The notes: generated from the sequence alone by a model not told the origin. A stretch of 64,000 bases of DNA from JBHBQE01 sp041776485 (GCA_041776485.1 JBHBQE010000002.1:140497-204496), one strand, 5' to 3'. Shown: positions 33,820 through 43,965, numbered from the stretch's first letter. Translations and numbers: made by a program.

Positions 33820-35946
33820 ATGATAGCAATATATAAACGAGAATTAAGTTCACTTTTAAAAAATGTTATAGGTTGGGTATTTTTAGGGATATGCTCCTCT
33901 GTATATGGTGCCTTTTATGTGGTTTATCAATTGGGATACGGAGTTTCTAATATTTCACAAACACTTTCATTTTTGCCATATATTTTTATGATACTGGTTC
34001 CTATTTTGTCTATGAGGATATTTTCCAGAGAAAAAAGGGATAAATCCGACCGATTAATATATACTGCACCAGTTTCCATAAAATCAGTGGTTCTGGGGAA
34101 ATATCTTGCTCTGTCCACAATTGTGTTTATCCAAAGCATATATTTTTTACTTACTGTATGCTTAATGAATGTTTTTGGTGACGTTAATTATTTAATAAAT
34201 TTTAACTCTCTTTTGGGGTTTATTTTATTTTCCCTTGCGGCTGTAGCCATATCCATGTTCGCCTCATCTCTTGTGGAGAGCCAGGGCATTTGCGCCCTAT
34301 TATCCTTCGGCACTCTATTTTTAGCATTAAATTTACCCGGATATATGAGAAATATATTTAAGGAGGACAGTGTTGGCTACAGAATTATCGGTACAATTGA
34401 ACTTAATAAACCCTTAAATGACTTTGTTTCAGGAATTTTTTCCATATCAAGCCTTGTATATTATCCTGTAGTAATACTTTTATTTCTGTTTTTAACAGGA
34501 CAGGTTATCTACAAGAAAAGATTCAATGTCAGTAGAGAAAAGCTTTCCCTGTCCGCCTTTACCATAGGAGGTGTAGTTGTTGCTATTGCACTTTCTCTTG
34601 GAATTAACTTCGCCTTGTCGTATTTACCCACGGATACTGTTGTGGATGTTTCTTCTATGGGGATATATTCGATTACTGATTCTACCAAGGAATATTTAAA
34701 GAAATTAAATGATGACATAACTATCCAGGTTTATTCTAAAAAAAGTGATACGGATCTAGTATTAACAAGAATGTTGGATAGATTTAAGGATTCAAACGGA
34801 AAAATAACTGTAAAATATGTTGACCCGTCCATTAACCCCAATTTGGGAGCCAAAATCGGAGTAGAAAAACTTACTGCCGGTTCTGTAATTGTTTCCGGAA
34901 ATGGAAAAAACAAGGTTATCAGCTCCTATGAGCTTTATGAAACCAGTGTTGATTATACAACCTATACCCAAAGCATTACCGGGTTTGACGGTGAGGGAAG
35001 GATAGTTGGTGCAATAGAATATCTGTTTTCTGAGGATACTCCTATTATATACAGCCTAACGGGACATAATGAGGTTAGAATATCTGAAAGACTGTCTAAG
35101 GAAATGGATAAGCTAAACCTTGAGCATAGAGAACTTAATTTGCTGGAAACAAGGGAGGTTCCTAAGGATTGTCGAGGTATAATTATTAATGCACCGGAAA
35201 GTGATATATCCTCTGATGATTTGGATTTAATAAAGGAATATATTTCCAACGGGGGAAAAGTCTCTATTATGGTGGATTTTGTTTCCATAAATAATCAGGA
35301 AAACCTAAGGGAACTTATGGGGTTTGCAGGGCTTAACCCTGTAGAGGGAGTTATTTGTGAAGATGATGAAAAACGATTTTATAACTATAAGTTCTATTTA
35401 TTCCCCACTGTAGCAGAGTCTGACGTAACAACAGGAATTACAGGTGATCTTCAGATTTTTACTCCATATTCACTGGGCTTTAAAGCAGATGAGTTGGGAG
35501 AAAATGTAAAAGCCTTTCTTTTAACCTCAGAAGGCTCCTATGCCAAGGCGTCCCTTAGCAATGAGGAGGATATATTTGATACCGGAATTGTGGAAAATAT
35601 TGCCAAAGAAGATAGTGATATATCGGGCCCCTTTGCAGTTGCCGCATTTTCTGATGTAGGCAGCGATGGCAGAGTTTATGCCTTTGGTTCCCCCTTTATG
35701 TTCTCTGATGGGGCAGATGAAGTTGTTGTAGGGCGTAATACCACTCTCTTTATAAATTTGATAAAGGACATGGTTGGTGAGGCGGAGGAAATAAATACAA
35801 GTGTTTCTATAAAACGATATGAGAGCCCCACCCTTACCGTCAGTCAGTCAATGGTGGGAATATATGGATTTATCCTTGTAATATTAATTCCTCTTGCTAC
35901 TATATTTGCAGGCTTGACAGTGTGGATAATCAGAAGAAAGAAATAA
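33820..35946 (+). CDS. ABC-2 permease fused to a GldG-type domain
   Basis: 708-aa membrane protein. Residues ~1-265 form an ABC-2 permease of six helices (MISIYKRELSSLLKNVIG-like start, FSREKRDKSDRLIYTAPVS). Residues ~270-675 are a large extracellular GldG/DUF-type domain (SLTGHNEVRISERLSKEMDK, ALIINAPESDISSDDLDLIK-like stretch, KEYISNGGKVSIMVDF), ending in one membrane helix (IYGFILVILIPLATIFAGL) and a basic tail. In gliding Bacteroidetes GldF and GldG are separate; here they are one chain, as in many clostridia. Substrate unknown; the pairing with the preceding ATPase is clear. Confidence 0.85.
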   Translation: MIAIYKRELSSLLKNVIGWVFLGICSSVYGAFYVVYQLGYGVSNISQTLSFLPYIFMILVPILSMRIFSREKRDKSDRLIYTAPVSIKSVVLGKYLALSTIVFIQSIYFLLTVCLMNVFGDVNYLINFNSLLGFILFSLAAVAISMFASSLVESQGICALLSFGTLFLALNLPGYMRNIFKEDSVGYRIIGTIELNKPLNDFVSGIFSISSLVYYPVVILLFLFLTGQVIYKKRFNVSREKLSLSAFTIGGVVVAIALSLGINFALSYLPTDTVVDVSSMGIYSITDSTKEYLKKLNDDITIQVYSKKSDTDLVLTRMLDRFKDSNGKITVKYVDPSINPNLGAKIGVEKLTAGSVIVSGNGKNKVISSYELYETSVDYTTYTQSITGFDGEGRIVGAIEYLFSEDTPIIYSLTGHNEVRISERLSKEMDKLNLEHRELNLLETREVPKDCRGIIINAPESDISSDDLDLIKEYISNGGKVSIMVDFVSINNQENLRELMGFAGLNPVEGVICEDDEKRFYNYKFYLFPTVAESDVTTGITGDLQIFTPYSLGFKADELGENVKAFLLTSEGSYAKASLSNEEDIFDTGIVENIAKEDSDISGPFAVAAFSDVGSDGRVYAFGSPFMFSDGADEVVVGRNTTLFINLIKDMVGEAEEINTSVSIKRYESPTLTVSQSMVGIYGFILVILIPLATIFAGLTVWIIRRKK

Positions 35947-35949
35947 AGT

Positions 35950-35970
35950 CTGCCCCAGATAATGGGGCAG
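35950..35970. terminator. Terminator hairpin shared by convergent genes
   Basis: CTGCCCCA (35950-35957) pairs with TGGGGCAG (35963-35970), loop GATAA. A mixed T-rich tail follows on the plus strand (TTAATCTCTATTTTT). It lies exactly between the ABC permease stop and the stop of the small minus-strand gene. Confidence 0.65.
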
Positions 35971-36156
35971 TTAATCTCTATTTTTAAAGAACATCATAAA
36001 TACCCAAATAATCACCGGTACGAGAATGGTTAAGCCGACGCTGGCACCCAATAGATGCATTGTTTTGGGATTATCTATCAGAGCAAAAACAATTGTAATT
36101 CCATACATTGATATTAATAGAATTATGGCAATGACGGCAAGAATTTTCTTTTGCAT
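35971..36156 (-). CDS. Small two-helix membrane protein, unknown function
   Basis: 61-aa protein made of two hydrophobic helices, KILAVIAIILLISMYGITIV and LGASVGLTILVPVIIWVFMM, joined by ALIDNPKTMHL and ending FKNRD. GGAG before the ATG (minus strand) with 6-base spacing supports the start at 36156; the longer frame to 36234 has none. Proteins of this shape are common in Lachnospiraceae genomes, without known role. A plus-strand frame over the same bases is a shadow. Confidence 0.6.
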   Translation of the reverse strand: MQKKILAVIAIILLISMYGITIVFALIDNPKTMHLLGASVGLTILVPVIIWVFMMFFKNRD

Positions 36157-36290
36157 ATTTTTCTCCAAAGCTATGACAGAACAGGGATTGCTTGTACATG
36201 AGCAAATAATATGATATTCTTTTTTGTGTGTCAAACCTTATATATTATATAGGTAGATTAATCAGTAAATAATATTACCGGGAGGGATAT

Positions 36291-36794
36291 ATGACCTTAC
36301 TTGAAAAGTGGAAAAACAAAGCCTACGACCAAAACGCAGATTCAGGTGCGACAAAAAGGCTATGGGAGAATTATTTTAAGGAGGAGACAGAGGTTTATAA
36401 ACAGCTTCTTTCTGCTCCGGATACTGAGGTGAAAGGCTCAGTTAAGGAATTGGCTGATAAGTATAATATGGATACGGTAACATTTGCCGGATTTTTGGAC
36501 GGTATCAACGACAGCCTTAAAAAGGAAAATCCTATTGAAACCATGGATGAGGATACAATTGTATCCTTGGGTTTTGATAAGGAAAAGTTATATAAAAACA
36601 TGGTAGAAGCAAAGGCAGACTGGCTATATGGACTGAAGGAATGGGAGCCTATTTTTGATCAGGAAACAAGGGATAGACTATATAAGGAGCAGAAGAAATC
36701 TCATACAGTAGTTAATACCGAGAAAATTGGAAGAAATGACCCATGTCCCTGCAAAAGCGGGAAAAAGTATAAGCACTGCTGCGGAAAGAAGTAA
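36291..36794 (+). CDS. SEC-C motif protein
   Basis: 167-aa protein: an alpha-helical N-terminal part (LEKWKNKAYDQNADSG) and a C-terminal zinc-binding SEC-C motif GRNDPCPCKSGKKYKHCCG. The same motif ends SecA, where it contacts SecB and the ribosome; in short proteins like this its role is unclear, possibly ribosome or nucleic-acid contact. GGGAGG precedes the ATG. Likely cotranscribed with thrS 23 bases downstream. Confidence 0.85.
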   Translation: MTLLEKWKNKAYDQNADSGATKRLWENYFKEETEVYKQLLSAPDTEVKGSVKELADKYNMDTVTFAGFLDGINDSLKKENPIETMDEDTIVSLGFDKEKLYKNMVEAKADWLYGLKEWEPIFDQETRDRLYKEQKKSHTVVNTEKIGRNDPCPCKSGKKYKHCCGKK

Positions 36795-36817
36795 TAGTAG
36801 ATTATTGAGGAAGCTTT

Positions 36818-38776
36818 ATGAAAATAACATTAAAAGACGGTGTAGTTAAAGAATATGACAGGGAAAAGACAGTATATGATATAGCTCTTGATATTAGTGA
36901 GGGCTTAGCCAGGGTAGCTGCAGGTGGAATTGTGGATGGAGAATACAAGGATCTTCGTACCGTAATTAATAAGGACTGTACCTTGGAAATTGTAACAGTT
37001 AAGGATCCCAAGGGATTATCCACACTTAGGCATACCACAAGTCATATTCTTGCGCAGGCCGTTAAAAATCTTTTTCCGGATGCAAAAATTGCAATCGGTC
37101 CCTCAATTGAGGAGGGATTTTATTATGATTTTGAGTGTAAGCCCTTTAGTCGGGAGGATTTAGATAAAATTGAAGCTGAAATGAAAAGGCTTATTAAAGC
37201 AGGAGCAATTTTAACACGATTTGAATTGCCCAGAGATGAAGCTATCAAGCTTATGAAAACAAGAAAAGAGTCTTACAAAGTTGAGCTTATAGAAAATCTG
37301 CCGAAAGACGCAAAAATTTCCTTTTATGAGCAGGGGGAGGGATTTGTTGACTTATGCGCAGGTCCCCACCTGCATGACCTTAAGAATATAAAGGCATTTA
37401 AGCTTACCTCCTCATCAGGAGCCTATTGGCGTGGAGATGAAAAAAATGCCATGCTTACCAGAATATATGGCACAGCTTATTCTGATAAGAAGGAGCTTGC
37501 TGCTCATTTAGAGAGAATGGAGGAGGCAAAACGCAGGGATCATAATAAGCTTGGCAGGAGTATGGGGATATTTACCACAGTGGATGTTATTGGGCAGGGA
37601 CTTCCCCTGTTTACTCCCAAGGGGGCAAAGATAATCCAAACCCTTCAGCGCTGGATAGAGGATTTGGAGGATGAGGAATGGGGGTATACCAGAACCAGGA
37701 CTCCGCTAATGGCAAAAAGTGATTTATATAAAATAAGTCAGCATTGGGATCACTATAAAGAGGGAATGTTTGTTTTAGGTGACGAAAAAAAAGACAAGGA
37801 GGTAATGGCACTTCGCCCCATGACCTGTCCATTCCAGTATTTTATATATAAAAACGAGCCTAAATCCTATAGGGATTTGCCATGTAGATATTCGGAGACA
37901 TCCACCATATTCAGAAATGAGGATTCCGGAGAAATGCATGGTCTTACGAGAGTAAGGCAGTTTACTATAACAGAGGCACATTTAATTGTAAGACCGGATC
38001 AAATGGCAGAGGAATTTAAAAGATGTTTAGCGCTGGCTAAGCATTGTCTGGAGGTGCTGGGAGTAGAGAAGGATGTTACCTACCACCTGAGCAAGTGGGA
38101 TCCTCAAAATACGGAAAAATACATTGGTACCGATGAGGATTGGGAGCGTACCCAGGGACATATCAGAAACTGTCTTCTTGAGTTGGGTATTGAATTTACA
38201 GAGGAGGAGGGTGAGGCGGCATTTTACGGTCCAAAGGTGGATATTAATGCAAAAAATGTATATGGCAAAGAGGATACCATGATAACGGTACAGTGGGATG
38301 AATTTAATGCCGAGCTTTTTGATATGACCTATACAGACCAAAATGGTGACAAGGCAAGACCCGGAATAATCCATAGAACCTCTATGGGGTGCTATGAAAG
38401 AACATTGGCTTGGCTTATTGAAAAATATGCAGGTAAATTCCCTACATGGCTTTGTCCTGAGCAGGTGAGAATTCTTCCTATTTCAGAAAAATACCTAAAT
38501 TATGCCAACACTGTAAACAGCCATCTTAAATCAAAGGGCATAAGGTCAACTGTGGATAATAGGGCAGAGAAAATCGGCTTTAAAATAAGAGAGGCAAGAC
38601 TTGATTTACTTCCCTATATGATAATTGTTGGTGAAAAAGAAGAAAATGAAGGGAATATCAGTCTAAGAAGCAGATTTAAGGGAGATGAGGGCAGTGTGTC
38701 ACTAGAGGACTTTTCCAATGCTGTGTTAAAAGAAATAGAAACCAGGGAAATACGAAAAGAAGAGGTATTAGATTGA
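36818..38776 (+). CDS. thrS: Threonyl-tRNA synthetase
   Basis: 652-aa class II synthetase charging tRNA-Thr. N-terminal TGS domain, editing domain with HTTSHILAQAVKNLFP and zinc-editing residues in DLCAGPHLHD, catalytic core with LRPMTCPFQYFIYK (zinc Cys) and GCYERTLAWLIEKYAG, C-terminal anticodon-binding domain (VRILPISEKYLNYA). Length is normal. The leader is only 23 bases, so no T-box riboswitch stands directly before it, unusual for a Firmicute thrS. It overlaps the next gene by four bases. Confidence 0.96.
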   Translation: MKITLKDGVVKEYDREKTVYDIALDISEGLARVAAGGIVDGEYKDLRTVINKDCTLEIVTVKDPKGLSTLRHTTSHILAQAVKNLFPDAKIAIGPSIEEGFYYDFECKPFSREDLDKIEAEMKRLIKAGAILTRFELPRDEAIKLMKTRKESYKVELIENLPKDAKISFYEQGEGFVDLCAGPHLHDLKNIKAFKLTSSSGAYWRGDEKNAMLTRIYGTAYSDKKELAAHLERMEEAKRRDHNKLGRSMGIFTTVDVIGQGLPLFTPKGAKIIQTLQRWIEDLEDEEWGYTRTRTPLMAKSDLYKISQHWDHYKEGMFVLGDEKKDKEVMALRPMTCPFQYFIYKNEPKSYRDLPCRYSETSTIFRNEDSGEMHGLTRVRQFTITEAHLIVRPDQMAEEFKRCLALAKHCLEVLGVEKDVTYHLSKWDPQNTEKYIGTDEDWERTQGHIRNCLLELGIEFTEEEGEAAFYGPKVDINAKNVYGKEDTMITVQWDEFNAELFDMTYTDQNGDKARPGIIHRTSMGCYERTLAWLIEKYAGKFPTWLCPEQVRILPISEKYLNYANTVNSHLKSKGIRSTVDNRAEKIGFKIREARLDLLPYMIIVGEKEENEGNISLRSRFKGDEGSVSLEDFSNAVLKEIETREIRKEEVLD

Positions 38777-39909
38777 TACTTAAAAGGGTTTTAGCTTTAT
38801 GTATAATAATATTAATGCTTGTGAGCTCAGGATGTGTAAATAAGGAATCTCCAAAGTCTGATTTGTCTGACTCAAAAAAGGATATAAGTAAGCAAGTAGA
38901 CTTAACTGAGCTATCTTTAAATGATTTAGAGGTATTGGTAATAGACGGAAACAAAGACGCTGCATATCGGCTTGGCTTGATATATGATTACGGAACCGAT
39001 GTGGTAGAGCAGAACTTTTCCAAAGCGAAGCAATGGTATGACAGAGCCAGAGATTTGGGAAACAAAAAAGCTGCTCTTGCTATAGGATATATGTATTTAA
39101 GCGGTTTAGGGGTTGAGCGGGATTATGATGAAGCCAGGACTTATTTTGATGAAGCCTTAGAGGCAAGGGTTGTAGATGCATGCGTTGGATTGGGCAGACT
39201 ATTTATGCAGGAGGATTATGAAGATTATAACCCTAATAGAGCGTATACTTATTTTTACAATGCCGCCAATAAGGGGAGTCTTGACGGCAAGTATTACTTA
39301 AATTATGCCAGAGAAATGGGAATTGGAACTTCAGTGGATTTTGTCAATGCACTCACAGGTTATACAGAAGTCAGCTCCAGCAATAGCGATGATATAGAGG
39401 ATCAGTTTGCTATTAATTCTTCCAATACAAGGTTGGGCATTATGTATATAAATGGTAAGGGTGTGGATCCGAACTATGAAATGGCAATGGATTATTTTAA
39501 GGAAGCGTCAGAAAATGGCTTTGCCATGGCAAAATACTATATTGGATTAATGTATGAATCCGGGGATACTGAGCATGACGCTAATTATGACAAGGCACTC
39601 AGTTTTTATGAAGAGGCTGCCGCTATGGAATATGCACCGGCATTAAATCAGGTGGGATATATGTATTGTAACGGTTTAGGTGTGGATATTGACTATGAAA
39701 AGGCTTTGTATTACCAAAAACTGTCCGCTGCTCAAGGCTACCCTCTTGCAATGGTAAATCTGGGATATTTGTATGAGAATGGATTGGGGACCAAAAGGAG
39801 TTTGCCTACAGCCTTGTCTTACTATAAATTAGCTGAGGAGGGCGGGTATGAAGGTGCCTATGCAGCTATAGTACGAGTGGAAAACTTAATAAAAAACGGT
39901 AATTTTTAG
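38773..39909 (+). CDS. Sel1-repeat lipoprotein
   Basis: 378-aa exported lipoprotein. Lipobox LVSSGC near residue 20 after a hydrophobic signal (RVLALCIIILMLVSSGC); the rest is about eight Sel1-type repeats with the AxYxLGxxYxxGxGVxxDYxKA pattern (AAYRLGLIYDYGTDV, ALAIGYMYLSGLGVERDY, ALNQVGYMYCNGLGVDIDY, AMVNLGYLYENGLGT). Sel1 arrays mediate protein contacts. It starts with TTG behind AGAGGT, overlapping the thrS stop as TTGA, and lies 9 bases before purB. Role unknown. Confidence 0.85.
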   Translation: MILKRVLALCIIILMLVSSGCVNKESPKSDLSDSKKDISKQVDLTELSLNDLEVLVIDGNKDAAYRLGLIYDYGTDVVEQNFSKAKQWYDRARDLGNKKAALAIGYMYLSGLGVERDYDEARTYFDEALEARVVDACVGLGRLFMQEDYEDYNPNRAYTYFYNAANKGSLDGKYYLNYAREMGIGTSVDFVNALTGYTEVSSSNSDDIEDQFAINSSNTRLGIMYINGKGVDPNYEMAMDYFKEASENGFAMAKYYIGLMYESGDTEHDANYDKALSFYEEAAAMEYAPALNQVGYMYCNGLGVDIDYEKALYYQKLSAAQGYPLAMVNLGYLYENGLGTKRSLPTALSYYKLAEEGGYEGAYAAIVRVENLIKNGNF

Positions 39910-39918
39910 GAGTTTATT

Positions 39919-41376
39919 ATGTCAGAAGAGGATAGGTATATCAGCCCGCTTTCGCAACGATATGCAAGTAATGAAATGCAGTACATATTCTCACAGGAGA
40001 AAAAGTTTTCTACATGGAGGAAGCTTTGGGTTGCTTTAGCAGAGGCAGAAATGGAGCTGGGGCTTAAGGACGAAAAGGGAGAGGCAAGAATTACAGAGGA
40101 AATGATATCTGAAATGAAGTCTCACATTTTGGATATAAATTACGATGCGGCAAGGCAGCAGGAGATGAAAGTCAGACATGATGTTATGAGCCATGTTTAT
40201 GCCTACGGTCTGCAATGTCCCAAGGCGGCAGGGATTATCCATCTGGGTGCTACCTCCTGCTATGTGGGAGACAATACGGATATTATTCTTATGAGGGATG
40301 GGCTTTTGCTTATCAGGGAAAAGCTTTTAAACGTAATTGATAGACTAGCAAAATTTGCTGATAAATATAAGGAACTGCCTACTCTGGCTTTTACTCATTT
40401 TCAGCCTGCTCAGCCAACCACTGTAGGGAAAAGAGCTACCCTTTGGATAAATGAATTCTTAATGGATATTGAAGAGGTGGACTTTTGTCTGGATACTATT
40501 AAATTACTTGGTTGTAAGGGAACTACAGGTACTCAGGCGAGCTTTCTGGAGTTATTTAATGGCGATTATTCCGCAGTAAAGGAAATCGATAAAAAAATAA
40601 CTGATAAAATGGGGTTTAATTCCTGTGTGTCTGTAAGCGGCCAAACCTATTCCAGAAAGATGGACTTTAGAATTCTCAGCGCATTATCGGGAATAGCCCA
40701 GTCTGCATATAAAATGAGTAATGATATCAGGCTGTTGCAGCACCTTAAGGAAATTGAGGAGCCATTTGAGAAAAATCAGATTGGTTCCTCAGCTATGGCA
40801 TATAAGAGAAACCCTATGAGAAGTGAAAGGATTTGCGGTTTAAGCCGATATATTATTATAGATACACTTAATCCTGCAATCACTTCTGCAACCCAGTGGT
40901 TTGAAAGAACCTTGGACGATTCTGCAAATAAAAGACTTGCTATAGCAGAAGGATTTTTAGCCTGTGATGGGGTTTTGGATTTGTGTATAAATGTAACTGA
41001 GAATCTTGTGGTGTATGAAAGGGTTATTGAAAAGCATTTACTGGAGGAACTGCCGTTTATGGCAACCGAAAATATAATGATGGATATGACTAAGCTGGGT
41101 GCAGATAGACAGGAAATCCATGAGAGAATCAGAGAATTGAGCATGGAAGCAGGTGCAAGGGTTAAGGAAGAGGGACTTTCCAATAATCTGGTGGAATTAA
41201 TCAGAGCAGATAAGATGTTTCATCCAATATGGGATAAATTGGAAAGTATTATGGATCCCAAGCAATATATAGGCTGTGCCCCTATGCAAACTAAGGAATA
41301 CTTGGATAATGAAGTAAAGCCTATTCTGGAAAAAAATAAAGATAAACTTGGGGTGAGCGCAGAAATCAAAATCTAA
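39919..41376 (+). CDS. purB: Adenylosuccinate lyase
   Basis: 485-aa enzyme of the fumarase/aspartase superfamily, cleaving adenylosuccinate and SAICAR in purine synthesis. Seen: RHDVMSHVYAYG, THFQPAQPTTVGKRA and the catalytic signature IGSSAMAYKRNPMRSERICG with its serine. It belongs to the longer eukaryotic-like purB group (about 480 rather than 430 residues). AGGAG-like signal precedes the ATG. It completes AMP synthesis with purA but stands 7 kb away in another operon. Confidence 0.95.
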   Translation: MSEEDRYISPLSQRYASNEMQYIFSQEKKFSTWRKLWVALAEAEMELGLKDEKGEARITEEMISEMKSHILDINYDAARQQEMKVRHDVMSHVYAYGLQCPKAAGIIHLGATSCYVGDNTDIILMRDGLLLIREKLLNVIDRLAKFADKYKELPTLAFTHFQPAQPTTVGKRATLWINEFLMDIEEVDFCLDTIKLLGCKGTTGTQASFLELFNGDYSAVKEIDKKITDKMGFNSCVSVSGQTYSRKMDFRILSALSGIAQSAYKMSNDIRLLQHLKEIEEPFEKNQIGSSAMAYKRNPMRSERICGLSRYIIIDTLNPAITSATQWFERTLDDSANKRLAIAEGFLACDGVLDLCINVTENLVVYERVIEKHLLEELPFMATENIMMDMTKLGADRQEIHERIRELSMEAGARVKEEGLSNNLVELIRADKMFHPIWDKLESIMDPKQYIGCAPMQTKEYLDNEVKPILEKNKDKLGVSAEIKI

Positions 41377-41394
41377 TATACAGGAGGTGGTATT

Positions 41395-41838
41395 GTGATA
41401 CAGAAAAAATACACTGCAAAGCATGTGGCATATACCTGTATTGTGATTTTAATTATTAGCGGGATTTTATTTGTAGGAACCATATCAAGGGATTATAAAA
41501 TCGTTTTTAAAAATGGCATTTCTCTGGTTGCTAAAACTCGTGTTCCTGCGGCACCTGGATTTTCTATTGACAATTCTATTCCTGAAAAAATAACTGTTAA
41601 TATTATGCATAACGGTTCTGTGGGATATGATGTGCAAATTTCCAGATTTGAGAATATGTCCTTTGGGAAAATCTATAGAACAGCTTTGCCATATAAGGAA
41701 AGAGGCCTTATGAAAGGCGGAGTATACTATTATGTTAGAGTTCGTTCTGTTGCTGTAGTTCCTAATACCAGTAGAAAAGTACATGGGCAATGGGGTGCGG
41801 TAAGAAAAGTGCTGGTAAGGGAAAAACATTCCAAGTAA
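41395..41838 (+). CDS. Exported fibronectin type III-like protein with N-terminal anchor
   Basis: 147 aa: one N-terminal membrane helix (VAYTCIVILIISGILFVG) and an outside domain with FN3-like pattern, AAPGFSIDNSIPEKITVNIM then GVYYYVRVRSV and GQWGAVRKV near the end. GTG start at 41395 behind a strong AGGAGGTGG. It lacks further membrane segments, so the helix is an anchor or an uncleaved signal. Role unknown; the following gene encodes purine nucleoside phosphorylase, with no evident link. Confidence 0.65.
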   Translation: MIQKKYTAKHVAYTCIVILIISGILFVGTISRDYKIVFKNGISLVAKTRVPAAPGFSIDNSIPEKITVNIMHNGSVGYDVQISRFENMSFGKIYRTALPYKERGLMKGGVYYYVRVRSVAVVPNTSRKVHGQWGAVRKVLVREKHSK

Positions 41839-41875
41839 AATAGTATTGTTAAATTATAAATGAAAGGCGCAGGTT

Positions 41876-42694
41876 ATGAATTTTTATACTAAATTGTGTG
41901 ATGCTTATGACAGTATTAAGGATATCTTGCCATATGAGCCTGAGGTTGGCTTAGTATTAGGGAGCGGCCTAGGAAATTATGCGGATAGCCTGGTGCAGGA
42001 TAAGGTTATTGAATACAAGGATATAAAGGGATTTCCAATTTCTACAGCACCCGGACATAAGGGGAGATTTGTATTTGCCCAAATAAACGGAACAAAGACT
42101 GTATGTATGCAGGGCCGTGTTCACTATTATGAAGGCTATGATATGTCTGACGTAGTACTTCCCATTAGGTTAATGGGAAAAATGGGAATTAATACCTTAT
42201 TTATTACCAATGCGGCAGGCGGAATTAATCCGGAATTTAATGCAGGGGAACTTATGATCATTACGGACCAGGTAGCCAATCTACTGCCCAGCCCATTAAG
42301 AGGCCCAAATGTATCGGAAATAGGGGTTCGTTTTCCTGATATGAGCCATATATATGATGAGGAGCTAATTAAGCTTGTAAAGGAATGCGGGGAAGAATTA
42401 AATATAAAGCTTCATCAGGGAATATATTATCAAATGCCAGGTCCGCAGTATGAATCTCCGGCAGAGGTGAGAACTGCAAGAATATTAGGGGGCGACGCTG
42501 TGGGAATGTCCACAGGCTGTGAGGCTATAGCAGCAAGGCATATGGGAATAAAGGTACTTGGCATATCCTGCATTTCTAATCTGGCTGCAGGGATTTCTCC
42601 CACACCTTTATCTGAACAGGAGGTAATTGAGGCCGGAGAGAGGGTAGCGCCTATATTTAGCGGGTTAGTATCGGAGGTAATCGGAAGACTATGA
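41876..42694 (+). CDS. punA: Purine-nucleoside phosphorylase
   Basis: 272-aa trimeric-class (NP-II) phosphorylase that splits inosine and guanosine with phosphate. Seen: phosphate loop VLGSGLGNYADSL, STAPGHKGRF, QGRVHYYEGYDMSDVV, LFITNAAGGINPEF, YYQMPGPQYESPAEVR and GMSTGCEAIAARHMG. Length is normal. It overlaps the deaminase gene downstream by four bases (ATGA), giving a salvage pair that recycles nucleosides; the nucleoside transporter at the left end of the window would feed it. Confidence 0.94.
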   Translation: MNFYTKLCDAYDSIKDILPYEPEVGLVLGSGLGNYADSLVQDKVIEYKDIKGFPISTAPGHKGRFVFAQINGTKTVCMQGRVHYYEGYDMSDVVLPIRLMGKMGINTLFITNAAGGINPEFNAGELMIITDQVANLLPSPLRGPNVSEIGVRFPDMSHIYDEELIKLVKECGEELNIKLHQGIYYQMPGPQYESPAEVRTARILGGDAVGMSTGCEAIAARHMGIKVLGISCISNLAAGISPTPLSEQEVIEAGERVAPIFSGLVSEVIGRL

Positions 42695-43965
42695 AGATAA
42701 GGCTTTATAATGCAAGGATATTGATTACCGAGAATCATTCCTTTGAGATTATACCTGGGGAGCTGCATATTCTTAATAACCGAATTGAAAAGGTAGTTTC
42801 AGGAGATTATGCAGATAATACAGATTTCGACAGGGAAATAGATTGCAATAATAATCTTTTAATGCCTGGATTTAAGAATGCCCATACCCATACAGCCATG
42901 ACATTTTTACGCTCCTATGCAGATGATTTGCCTCTTATGGACTGGCTTTATAAGCAGGTGTTTCCCAGGGAGGGACAGCTTAATAAGGATGATGTGTACT
43001 GGCTTAGTATTCTCGGGATTATGGAGTATTTAACCAGTGGAATAACCTCCAATTTTGATATGTACTTTTTCCCGCCGGTAAATATACAGGCAAGTCTGGA
43101 CTGCGGATACAGGACTGTGCTTACCAGTGGATTTAATGATTTTGGCGGGGATATAAATAAGGTTGAAGAAGACTATAGTTTTGTAAATTCCAAGGGTGAT
43201 TTGGCAAGCTTTATTCTGGGATTTCATGCCGAATACACCACTTCAATGGAACATATGGAGCAGATGGCGGCCTTGGCAGAAAAGGTTAAATCCCCCATAT
43301 TTTTACATAACTCAGAAACTCAAAAGGAATATAAGGAATGTATAGAAAGGTGGGGGAAAACCCCCACAGAACTTACTGATTCACTGGGTATGTATAAGTA
43401 CGGCGGCGGTGGATATCACTGTGTTTGGTTTGAGGATAAGGACTTTGAGATATATAAGGAAAGAGGTCTATATGCTGTTACAAACCCCGCCTCTAATCTA
43501 AAACTTGCCAGTGGGATTGCTCCGATAAAAAGATTTTTAGATATGGGAATTAATCTGGCAATTGGCACAGATGGTCCTGCCAGCAATAATGCTCTGGATT
43601 TCTTTAGGGAAATGTATTTATGTGCCACTTTGGCAAAGGTTAGGGAAATGGATGCTTCCGTGGTTTCTGCCGATGAGGTATTATATTCTGCTACGTATAC
43701 AGGTGCTCATGCCATGGGATTAGGTGATTGTGATTCTATAGCAGAGGGGAAACTGGCAGATATTATACTGATTGATATGCACTCTCCAAATATGCAGCCT
43801 GAAAATAATATTATAAAAAATATTGTATATGCGGGAAGCAAGTCCAACGTATTAATGACTATGGTTAACGGAAAAATCCTTTATGAAAATGGAAGCTTTA
43901 ATATAGGCTTTTCCAAAGAGGAAATTTACGCAAAAGCAAACGAAACTGTAAACAGGATTAGGTAA
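42691..43965 (+). CDS. mtaD: 5-methylthioadenosine/S-adenosylhomocysteine deaminase-like amidohydrolase
   Basis: 424-aa amidohydrolase-superfamily TIM barrel removing the 6-amino group from adenosine-type nucleosides such as MTA, SAH or adenosine. Metal-binding NAHTHTAMTFLRSYADDL, substrate-loop LMDWLYKQVFPREGQL, HNSETQKEYKECI, YHCVWFEDKDFEIY, and GTDGPASNNALDFFREM with the metal Asp. Exact substrate is not fixed by sequence. It is translationally coupled to the phosphorylase upstream and overlaps the MBL hydrolase by one base (TAATG). Confidence 0.88.
   Translation: MKIRLYNARILITENHSFEIIPGELHILNNRIEKVVSGDYADNTDFDREIDCNNNLLMPGFKNAHTHTAMTFLRSYADDLPLMDWLYKQVFPREGQLNKDDVYWLSILGIMEYLTSGITSNFDMYFFPPVNIQASLDCGYRTVLTSGFNDFGGDINKVEEDYSFVNSKGDLASFILGFHAEYTTSMEHMEQMAALAEKVKSPIFLHNSETQKEYKECIERWGKTPTELTDSLGMYKYGGGGYHCVWFEDKDFEIYKERGLYAVTNPASNLKLASGIAPIKRFLDMGINLAIGTDGPASNNALDFFREMYLCATLAKVREMDASVVSADEVLYSATYTGAHAMGLGDCDSIAEGKLADIILIDMHSPNMQPENNIIKNIVYAGSKSNVLMTMVNGKILYENGSFNIGFSKEEIYAKANETVNRIR

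Noticed and set aside
36026..36214. 62-codon plus-strand frame opposite the two-helix membrane protein
   Set aside because: The minus-strand frame has the ribosome-binding site and two clean membrane helices; this one is its mirror.
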